A stretch of 64,000 bases of DNA. Source: Cellulomonas sp. Y8 (lineage in GTDB: Bacteria; Actinomycetota; Actinomycetes; Actinomycetales; Cellulomonadaceae). Shown piece by piece: positions 56,518-64,000 of this stretch. Position 1 is the stretch's first letter. Every line of letters starts with the position of its first letter. A program made the translations under genes and the position numbers. The notes below the pieces were generated by a model. That model did not search any database, was not told where the DNA came from, and saw only the letters and a list, made by a program, of their open reading frames with translations. The stretch spans positions 248,001 to 312,000 of the forward strand of contig NZ_CP041203.1 in NCBI RefSeq assembly GCF_008033115.1, in the 5' to 3' direction.

Positions 56518-57374
56518 GCGCCCTCCTCCTGCTCGGTGACGACGGCCCGGACCCGGGCCGCGAGGGCGTCGCCGGTGAGGGCGGCGCCGGTGTCGTGCGT
56601 GCCGGGTGCGTCCGCGGCCGCGCCGTCCCCGCGGCGCAGCCGCAGGAAGTACTCCACGTTGCCGCTCGGCCCCGGGAGCGGGCTGCGCGCCACGCCGGCG
56701 ACGGCGAGGCCCTGCTGCTCCGCGGCCGCGGCGACCGCCAGCACCGCCTCCGTCCGCTGCTCGGCGCTGCGCACCACCCCGCCGGAGCCCAGCCGCTCGC
56801 GGCCGACCTCGAACTGCGGCTTCACCATGAGCAGCAGGTCCGCGCCGGGCGCCGCGACGGCGGCGAGCGCGGGCAGCACCAGCGTCAGCGAGATGAAGGA
56901 CAGGTCCGCCACGACCAGCCCCGGCGCGGGGTCGACGTCCGCCGATGTCAGGTACCGGACGTTGACGCCCTCGCGGGCCTCGACCCGGGCGTCGGCGCGC
57001 AGCCGGTCGACGAGCTGGTCGTGCCCGACGTCCAGCGCCAGCACCCGTCGGGCGCCGCGGCGCAGCAGCACGTCGGTGAACCCGCCCGTGCTCGCGCCCG
57101 CGTCCAGGCAGTCGCGGCCCTCGACCACGACGTCGGCGAACGCCTCGAGCGCACCCAGCAGCTTGTGGGCGCCGCGGGACGCCCAGTCGTCGGCGGGCGC
57201 GCCGGCGGGGTCCGGCTCGACCCGGGCGCGCTGGTCGTCGCCGAGCGGCGCCGCCGGACGGCGCACGGGGGCGCCGTCGACCGTCACCCGGCCGGCCGCG
57301 ATCAGCTCGGCCGCGTGCTTCCGCGACCGGGCGAGCCCGTCACGGACCAGGGCGGCGTCGACGCGCGTCGGCAC
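56514..57374 (-). CDS. tlyA: TlyA rRNA 2'-O-methyltransferase
   Basis: TlyA of 286 residues. An S4 RNA-binding domain (VDAALVRDGLARSRKHAAEL, IAAGRVTVDG) is followed by a FtsJ-like methyltransferase with the SAM motif DAGASTGGFTDVLLRRGA and VADLSFISLTLVLPAL. TlyA methylates the 2'-OH of C1409 in 16S and C1920 in 23S rRNA (family knowledge), which affects capreomycin sensitivity. The GTG at 57374 is the start. The upstream small gene ends five bases away. Confidence 0.93.
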   Translation of the reverse strand: MPTRVDAALVRDGLARSRKHAAELIAAGRVTVDGAPVRRPAAPLGDDQRARVEPDPAGAPADDWASRGAHKLLGALEAFADVVVEGRDCLDAGASTGGFTDVLLRRGARRVLALDVGHDQLVDRLRADARVEAREGVNVRYLTSADVDPAPGLVVADLSFISLTLVLPALAAVAAPGADLLLMVKPQFEVGRERLGSGGVVRSAEQRTEAVLAVAAAAEQQGLAVAGVARSPLPGPSGNVEYFLRLRRGDGAAADAPGTHDTGAALTGDALAARVRAVVTEQEEGA

Positions 57375-57379
57375 CCGCC

Positions 57380-57613
57380 TCAGCCCTCCGCGTCGGCGAG
57401 CCGGTCCTGCAGGGCCGTGTGCACGGCGTCGAACACGGCGAGCTGCTCACGCAAGGTGAGCTCGGTGACCTCGGTCAGGCGCACGACCGCTTGGTCCACC
57501 GCCTGGTCGCCCGTCGGCTCCACGGCTCCACTCCCCACTCCGCCCGCGGCGGCAGTCCGCCCGCGACGGACCGGCCTGCCGGCCCCGTCGCGTCCCCCTG
57601 GCTGGTTCTCCAC
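57380..57613 (-). CDS. Small protein of the tlyA operon (Rv1693-like position)
   Basis: Protein of 77 residues between the HAD phosphatase and tlyA. The C-terminal half forms a plausible amphipathic helix (QAVDQAVVRLTEVTELTLRE, QLAVFDAVHTALQDRLADAE). The N-terminal half is Gly/Arg-rich and likely disordered. A small gene of this kind lies in the same place in mycobacteria (Rv1693). No function is known. The GTG at 57613 is used. Its position, between genes of one operon, supports a real gene. Confidence 0.75.
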   Translation of the reverse strand: MENQPGGRDGAGRPVRRGRTAAAGGVGSGAVEPTGDQAVDQAVVRLTEVTELTLREQLAVFDAVHTALQDRLADAEG

Positions 57614-57652
57614 GTGTCCTGGTCCTGCTGCTCCCCTGCGCTGCCGGCCAGG

Positions 57653-58705
57653 TTACCGGCCGGCGCCCACGCCCGCGGCGTCCTCCGGGGTGACACGCAG
57701 GTCGGGAACCGTCGACTCGTCCAGGTGCTCACCCGCGTCCACGGCGGCCCACGCGGCGGCACAGGCCGCGCGCACCAGGTCGACCCCCGCGGGCAGGTCC
57801 CGGCCGAGCTCCAGCCGGCCCCCGGCGACCCGGGCCGCGGCGGCCCCGCAGGTCCACCAGCCCTCGGCCGCCCGGACCGGCTCGGGGTGCGGCACCAGCA
57901 GGCCGCCGAGGTCCGCCGCGATGTAGTGCGGGCGCAGGCCCGCGGGCGCGAGCACGTCGTCGCGTGCGGTGCTCACGCCGGTCAGCACGTGCAGCCCCGC
58001 GAACCCGCCCGTGCGGGCGCCCGCCAGGTCGGTGTCCAGGCGGTCGCCCACGACCAGCGCCGCGCGGGCGCCGTGCCGCTCGACCGCGATCTCGTACATC
58101 GTCGACGCCGGCTTGCCCGCGCTGTCCGGGACCACGCCCGTCGCCGCCTGCACCGCGCCCACGAGCGCGCCGTTGCCCGGCGCGAAGCCCCGGGCGGTCG
58201 GCAGGCTCTTGTCGAGGTTGCTCGCGACGAACCACGCGCCGCCCGCCACCGCGTACGCGGCCTCGGCGAGCTGCGCCCAGCCGAGCTCCGGGGCGAAGCC
58301 CTGGGCGACGGCCTCCGGGTGCTCGTCCGCGGACGTGACCACCTCGAAGCCCGCCTCGCGCACCGCGGTGACCAGGCCCGCGCCGCCGACCACGAGCACC
58401 TTGGCGCCCGGCTGCAGGCGGGTCGCCAGCAGGGCCGCGCAGGCCTGCGCGGCGGTCAGCACATCACCCGCCTGCGTCGGGATGTCCAGCGAGGTGAGCT
58501 GGTCCGCGACCGACTCCGGCTCGCGGGAGGCGTTGTTGGTCACGAACACCAGGCGCATGCCGGCCGCGCGGGCGCCCGCGAGCCCGGCGGCGGCGCCGTC
58601 GATGGGCTCGTGGCCGCGGTACGCGACGCCGTCCAGGTCGACCAGGGCCAGGTCGTAGGCCTCGGCGAGCGGGGTGGCGCTGCCGAGGAGCCGTGCGTGG
58701 GTCAC
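57653..58705 (-). CDS. HAD-family phosphatase (NagD/phosphoglycolate-type)
   Basis: HAD superfamily class IIA phosphatase of 350 residues. Motif I is LALVDLDGVAYRG (nucleophile Asp at the first D of DLDG). Motif II is in VFVTNNASREPESVADQLTS. Motif III/IV has GKPASTMYEIAVERHG and VVGDRLDTDLAGARTGGFAG. Long C-terminal extension of ~70 residues with Trp/Cys (AAEGWWTCGAAAARVAGG). The GTG at 58705 overlaps the TPR gene stop (GTGA). The substrate is uncertain; p-nitrophenyl- or sugar-phosphates are typical for the family. Confidence 0.88.
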   Translation of the reverse strand: MTHARLLGSATPLAEAYDLALVDLDGVAYRGHEPIDGAAAGLAGARAAGMRLVFVTNNASREPESVADQLTSLDIPTQAGDVLTAAQACAALLATRLQPGAKVLVVGGAGLVTAVREAGFEVVTSADEHPEAVAQGFAPELGWAQLAEAAYAVAGGAWFVASNLDKSLPTARGFAPGNGALVGAVQAATGVVPDSAGKPASTMYEIAVERHGARAALVVGDRLDTDLAGARTGGFAGLHVLTGVSTARDDVLAPAGLRPHYIAADLGGLLVPHPEPVRAAEGWWTCGAAAARVAGGRLELGRDLPAGVDLVRAACAAAWAAVDAGEHLDESTVPDLRVTPEDAAGVGAGR

Positions 58706-61212
58706 TCGTCCTCCGTGTCCTCGTCGCCCGCGGGGGCGGCGTCGGGGGTGTCGGCCGGGGTGGTGCCGTCGGCGTCGGCCGGGGACTCCTCGGCGGGCGC
58801 GTCGGCGTCGGGCAGGTCGGCGTCGGCGGTCCCGGCGTCGGGGGCGGCCGCGTCGAGATCCGCCGCGTCGGACTCCTCGAGGTCGTCGGACTCGTCGTCC
58901 GCCACCTCCGTGTCGTCCTCGGCGTCGTCCTCGAGACGGCCCTCGTCCCCGTCCTCGTCGAGGTCGAACACCACGACGTCGTCGTCCTCGTCCGTGCCCT
59001 GCACCTGCGCGAGCAGGGCGGCGGGCACCGTCGCCTCGGCCTCGTCGGCCTCGGCGCCGCGACCGGCGGCGCGCAGCGCGTCCGCCCGGGCCTGCACCAC
59101 GCGCGCCGCGAGCAGCGTCCGCACCGGACCCGAGCCGACGCCGGCCAGCGCGGCGATCGCCGCGTCCGGGTCGCCCATGTCGAGGCGCGCCCCGCTCACC
59201 ACCATGGCCAGCTCGACCCGCGTCGTCGTGTCCAGGTCCTCGGCCTCGGGCGACGCCGCCAGCGCGATCGCGCGCTCCGGGCGGCCGAGGCCGCGCTCGC
59301 AGTCCGCCATCACGGCCAGGTGCTCCGACGAGCCGTTCAGCCGCCGCACCGTGCGCAGCTCGCGCAGCGCCTCCGCGAACCGACCGGTCCGGTACGCCGC
59401 CAGGCCGGCGGCCTCGCGCACCACGTCCACCCGGCCGCCGTGCCGCACCGCGGCCTGGGCGTGCTCGTAGGCGAGCTCGGGATCCTGGTCGATGAGCCGT
59501 CCGGCCATCACCAGGTGCCGGCCCACCGCCCACGCGTTGTCCTTGCTCAGCGTGCGCAGCCGGGCCCGGACCTCGCGGTCGAGCATGCTGAACTCGACGT
59601 CCTCGGGGATCTCCGGGCCGTACTCGCGCACCGCCTGCGGCGGACGGCTCGGGCGGCGGTCGTCGCCGTCGTGCCGCGGGCCGCGGTCACCGCGGTCGAA
59701 CCCGCGGCCGCCGTCGCGATCGCCCCGGACACCGCCGCGATCGCCGCGGTCCTGGCCGTCGCGTGCGCCGCGGTACCCGCCGCGGTCGTCGCGCTGGTAG
59801 CCGCCCCGGTCGCCGCGGTCGTCCCGTCGGTGGCCGCCGGAGGCACCCTGGCCCGCGTCGCGCCCGCCGCGGTAGCCCCCGCGGTCGTCGCGCTGGTAGC
59901 CGCCTCGGTCACCCCGGTCGTCCCGGCGGTAGCCGCCACGATCCTGACCCTGCGACCCGCCACGGTCGTCGCGCCGGTAGCCGCCACGGTCGCCGGACGC
60001 CGACGGCGCGCCGTCCCGGCCGCCCCGGTAGCCGCCGCCCTGCTGGGCGCCGCGGTCCGAGCGGTAGCCGCCCCGGTCGCCGGTCGGGCCCGCGCCGCCG
60101 TCGCGCCCGCCGCGGTAGCCGCCGCGGTCCTCACGCTGGCGCCCGTCGCGGTCGTCCCGGCGGTAGCCGCCGCGCTCCCCGCCGGGCGCACCCGAGCCGG
60201 AGTCGCGACCGCCGCGGTGACCCCCACGGTCGTCACGCTGGTAGCCACCGCGGTCCGACCCGGCCGGACGATCGCCGCGGTACCTGCCGCGCTCGCCGGC
60301 GGGACGGTCGCCGCGTGCGGCGCCGCCGGGACGCGAGGCACCGCGGTCGGAGCGGTAGCCGCCCGTCCGCTCGCCGCCCTCGGCGTCGCGTCGGTAGCCG
60401 CCCGCGCGCGGGGCGGAGCGGTCGTACCCGCCGGAGCGCTGGTCGCCCTGCTGGCCGCGGCCGTAGCCACCCTCGCGTCGCTCGCTGCGGTACCCGCCGC
60501 GCTCGCCGTCCCGCGCGGGACCGCGGTCGGACCGGAAGCCGCCGCTGCGGTCCCCGGAGTACCCGCCGGAACGCTCGGGACGCGGACCGCCCCGCTCCGC
60601 GCGGGCGCCACCCCGGTCGGCGCCGTACCCACCCGAGCGGGCGGGGCGTGCCCCGCCCTCGCGGTCGCCGCGGTCCGAGCCGTAGCCGCCGGAACGACCG
60701 CCACGGTCGGAACGGTAGCCGCCGGAACGGTCGCCACGATCGGACCCGTCGCCTCCGGACCGGCCGCCGTCGCGGGCGGGGCCACGGTCCGAGCGGTACC
60801 CGCCCGAGCGCTCGCCCTCGCCGCGACCGGACGGACGCCGGTCCGCGGCCGAGCGGCTGTCGCGCGCGCCACCCTGGGGTCGCTGGCCGCCCTCGGACCG
60901 CGGACGATCGCCGGCGGACCGGCGGTCGCCGCCGTAGCCGCGTGCGCCCTCGTCCCGGCGGTCCGTGCGGGCGTCACGCTCGCCGGCTCGCGAGGAGCTC
61001 CCCCGCGCGCCGGCGGTACCGCTCTGCTCGACCGCCGACCGCCACCCGCGCTCGTCGCCGCCGCTGCGCCGCTGGCCCGCGACCCGCGGGGCGCGCTGCG
61101 GGCGCTCGCCGTCCGTGGAGCGCGCGGCGCCCCGGTTGCCGTACCGGCCGACGCCGCCGCTGCGGCGCCCGCCCTCGTCCGCCGAACGCGTCCCGCGCTC
61201 GTCGCTGCTCAT
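58702..61212 (-). CDS. RGG-like repeat / TPR-like / acidic-tail protein, 836 residues
   Basis: This is a three-part protein. Residues ~1-533 are almost only Arg, Gly, Asp, Ser, Tyr and Gln, in imperfect repeats such as GGYRSDRG, GGYRRDDRG and GDRGGYQRDDRGG. Residues ~534-735 form a helical TPR-like core, opening with EIPEDVEFSMLDREVRARL and RTLSKDNAWAVGRHLVMAGR, as in the mycobacterial Rv1691 family. Residues ~738-836 are very acidic (DEDDDVVVFDLDEDGDEGRL, DDAEDDTEVADDESDDLEES). RGG/YRD-like stretches bind RNA and drive condensates in other proteins (family knowledge); here this is an inference. The ATG at 61212 (MSSDERGTRS) is chosen. It heads the operon. Confidence 0.8.
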   Translation of the reverse strand: MSSDERGTRSADEGGRRSGGVGRYGNRGAARSTDGERPQRAPRVAGQRRSGGDERGWRSAVEQSGTAGARGSSSRAGERDARTDRRDEGARGYGGDRRSAGDRPRSEGGQRPQGGARDSRSAADRRPSGRGEGERSGGYRSDRGPARDGGRSGGDGSDRGDRSGGYRSDRGGRSGGYGSDRGDREGGARPARSGGYGADRGGARAERGGPRPERSGGYSGDRSGGFRSDRGPARDGERGGYRSERREGGYGRGQQGDQRSGGYDRSAPRAGGYRRDAEGGERTGGYRSDRGASRPGGAARGDRPAGERGRYRGDRPAGSDRGGYQRDDRGGHRGGRDSGSGAPGGERGGYRRDDRDGRQREDRGGYRGGRDGGAGPTGDRGGYRSDRGAQQGGGYRGGRDGAPSASGDRGGYRRDDRGGSQGQDRGGYRRDDRGDRGGYQRDDRGGYRGGRDAGQGASGGHRRDDRGDRGGYQRDDRGGYRGARDGQDRGDRGGVRGDRDGGRGFDRGDRGPRHDGDDRRPSRPPQAVREYGPEIPEDVEFSMLDREVRARLRTLSKDNAWAVGRHLVMAGRLIDQDPELAYEHAQAAVRHGGRVDVVREAAGLAAYRTGRFAEALRELRTVRRLNGSSEHLAVMADCERGLGRPERAIALAASPEAEDLDTTTRVELAMVVSGARLDMGDPDAAIAALAGVGSGPVRTLLAARVVQARADALRAAGRGAEADEAEATVPAALLAQVQGTDEDDDVVVFDLDEDGDEGRLEDDAEDDTEVADDESDDLEESDAADLDAAAPDAGTADADLPDADAPAEESPADADGTTPADTPDAAPAGDEDTEDE
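59690..60850. repeat. DNA repeat tract coding for the RGG-like domain
   Basis: Roughly 1.1 kb of imperfect, period-variable repeats (plus-strand units such as GCGGTAGCCGCCCCGGTC) encode the Arg/Gly/Tyr repeats. The units differ in length and sequence, so this is not a simple satellite. It should be prone to collapse or slippage in assembly and culture. Confidence 0.65.
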
Positions 61213-61997
61213 GTCCCGCTGCTCCTCAAGTTCGACCGCCGACCATCGTCTCATCCGCGACCCGCAGACCCCGCATCGGCCCGGCGGCAAGTCCCGACGG
61301 CAAGGCCCGAGCGGCGCGCCGACCGCCGAGCCTCCGGACGGCGCCTCCGGCGGTGGCGATGCTCACAGTCCGCAGGCGGAGACTCGGCGCAGAGCAACGT
61401 CCGGGCCAACTCCGCGCTCGCCGACGCCCGGAGGCACACACACCGACGACGGAGTGCGTCGCAGCCGAGAGTCACACTCCCCGAGAGCTCCGCGATCACC
61501 GACGCGGCGACGGCGCCGAGCGCCCCCGTGGATGCTGCGTACGACGCTGCTCAGAGGACGGCACCTGCCCGCCCGGTGCGCGCGCGAGGCGTGAGGTGTG
61601 ACCAAGAACGCGCTCCACGGGCACGCGGCGCGCGCCGAGATGGCAACCCTCGGCTGTTCGTTCGCGTACGGACACAGCCGAGAGTTGCCATCTCGGCGGG
61701 ACCGCCCACACCCGTGCTGCCGTCCGAACGGACAGCCGAGCGGGCACTAGATGCTCCCTCCGACGCGTGGGAGGCAGCATCAACTGCCCACTCGGCGCAG
61801 GGGCCGGATCGCGCACGGTGCGGGGTGGCGGTGCGCGGCCGGAGCGGTACGTCCCGTGGGTGGGCGCCCCCGCAGCCGGTACGTCCCGCTGATGGTGCGC
61901 GCTCCCCGGGCCCCGCAACGGTGCGAGGACGGCGTGCGGCGACCGCTCCCGGCGCGACCAGCCCCCTGCACGGGCGTCCCGGGCACTTCCGGGGAAA
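61213..61997. repeat. Gene-free region with two long palindromes downstream of the rRNA operon
   Basis: No gene is supported. Seen directly: 61635-61657 pairs with 61674-61696, 22 of 23 positions, loop of 16; 61736-61795 forms an imperfect palindrome (CCGAGCGGGCAC... to ...GTGCCCACTCGG-like ends). Both differ in sequence from each other and from those near 6 kb. The block also carries the promoter of the RGG-like/TPR gene. The first 400 bases (61213-61620) show only weak inverted repeats. Confidence 0.6.
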
Positions 61998-62033
61998 CAG
62001 AAAGAGCCACCCCCGAAGGGATGGCTCTTTCTG
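61998..62033 (-). terminator. rRNA operon terminator
   Basis: On the minus strand, AGAAAGAGCCATCCC-TTCG-GGGGTGGCTCTTTCT: a long stem with a TTCG tetraloop, ending in TTTCCC after the stem. It lies 8 bases beyond the 5S 3' end and is a classic intrinsic terminator. Confidence 0.85.
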
Positions 62034-62041
62034 AAATGATC

Positions 62042-62158
62042 TCCGGCGGCGTCCTACTCTCCCACACCCTGGCGAGTGCAGTACCATCGGCGCTGAAGGG
62101 CTTAGCTTCCGGGTTCGGAATGGGACCGGGCGTTTCCCCTTCGCTATGACCGCCGTAA
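62042..62158 (-). rRNA. rrf: 5S ribosomal RNA
   Basis: Read on the minus strand the sequence begins TTACGGCGGTCATAGCGAAG and includes CGCCCGGTCCCATTCCGAAC, then ends GAGAGTAGGACGCCGCCGGA, the standard actinobacterial 5S rRNA, about 117 nt. The ends pair (GGCGGC with GCCGCC). The exact ends are uncertain by one or two bases. It follows 23S rRNA after a ~99-base spacer, and a strong terminator lies immediately downstream. Confidence 0.95.
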
Positions 62159-62257
62159 CTCGGTCGAACAAGCGAGACAGGACACCCCTCAGATCTCGAG
62201 GGGTGCGTGTTCGTGGTTCGGGAACCGCACAGTGGACGCGTAGCAAAAGTATGAGTG
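62159..62257 (-). other. 23S-5S internal spacer with processing stem
   Basis: The spacer has CACCCCTC (62183-62190) pairing with GAGGGGTG (62198-62205) around AGATCTC, a hairpin typical of rRNA processing or anti-termination sites. No tRNA is present. Confidence 0.6.

Positions 62258-64000
<1,743 letters not shown>

Noticed and set aside
59690..60850. Possible CRISPR-like array in the repeat tract
   Set aside because: Units vary in length and sequence without uniform spacers, and they encode an in-frame Arg/Gly/Tyr-rich protein.
58693..62034. Plus-strand open frame of 1113 codons with Val/Ala repeats
   Set aside because: It mirrors the Arg/Gly repeats of the minus-strand gene and runs across the palindromic intergenic region; no domain or start signal supports it.

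Overview
The window comes from a very GC-rich actinobacterium, most likely a member of the Cellulomonadaceae or a close Micrococcales relative (inference). The signs are GC-saturated third codon positions, many GTG starts, operons joined by 4-base ATGA or GTGA overlaps, a FabG plus InhA-like FabI pair, an actinobacterial suf operon led by sufR, and a steA-steB-recN-nadK-tlyA block in the same order as in mycobacteria. Coding density is high. No phage, insertion sequence, CRISPR array or tRNA was found.

Layout: 1-5.9 kb, an MFS exporter (cut by the window edge), a heterodimeric ABC exporter pair and a TetR regulator with its palindromic operator. 6.4-9.1 kb, an NfeD/SPFH membrane pair and a lone ABC ATPase. 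9.2-13.8 kb, a hypothetical gene, divergent glgA/glgC, serB and a SixA-type phosphatase. 13.8-15.3 kb, fabG-fabI. 15.5-18.7 kb, a large HTH/STAND/TPR protein whose frame leads into a GNAT domain across a one-base frameshift. 18.9-21.4 kb, DUF1266, a small membrane protein, DUF3099, a small conserved protein and SURF1. 21.5-26.4 kb, an ABC-F ATPase, the biotin importer bioYMN and a zinc metallopeptidase. 26.4-27.7 kb, a winged-helix/nucleotidyltransferase pair resembling a toxin-antitoxin module. 27.8-34.8 kb, sufR-B-D-ferredoxin-C-S-U-T, with a CAAC-N6-GTTG palindrome upstream of sufR. 35-37.8 kb, an ABC transporter and heme A synthase CtaA. 37.8-45 kb, assorted regulators and transporters (DeoR, DUF4406, an EamA exporter, LysR, a short LuxR protein, a DrrAB-like ABC system, a diguanylate cyclase). 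45.1-61.2 kb, a long minus-strand run: RGG-like/TPR protein, HAD phosphatase, small protein, TlyA, NadK, RecN, SteA, SteB, a MraY/WecA-like enzyme, MurJ, a GT4 glycosyltransferase, then (after a palindrome) PyrG and a Nudix hydrolase. 62.0-64 kb, the end of an rRNA operon on the minus strand (partial 23S, 5S, terminator).

Two themes stand out. First, the intergenic regions hold many long near-perfect palindromes. Three belong to one family of about 51-57 bases at gene ends (15.47, 21.44 and 47.52 kb), and others with unrelated sequences cluster at 6.0-6.4, 40.25-40.39 and 61.6-61.8 kb. Second, five genes show local frame disruptions (the ABC exporter at 4.53 kb, the STAND/GNAT gene at 15.96 kb, sufD at 31.27 kb, the EamA exporter at 39.91 kb and murJ at 48.84 kb). 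In each the protein continues sensibly in another frame, so single-base sequencing or assembly errors are the simplest reading, although real mutations or fusions cannot be excluded from sequence alone.

The most unusual protein is the 836-residue product of 58702-61212. It has about 530 residues of Arg/Gly/Asp/Tyr repeats, a TPR-like core and an acidic tail, and lies beside the rRNA operon.
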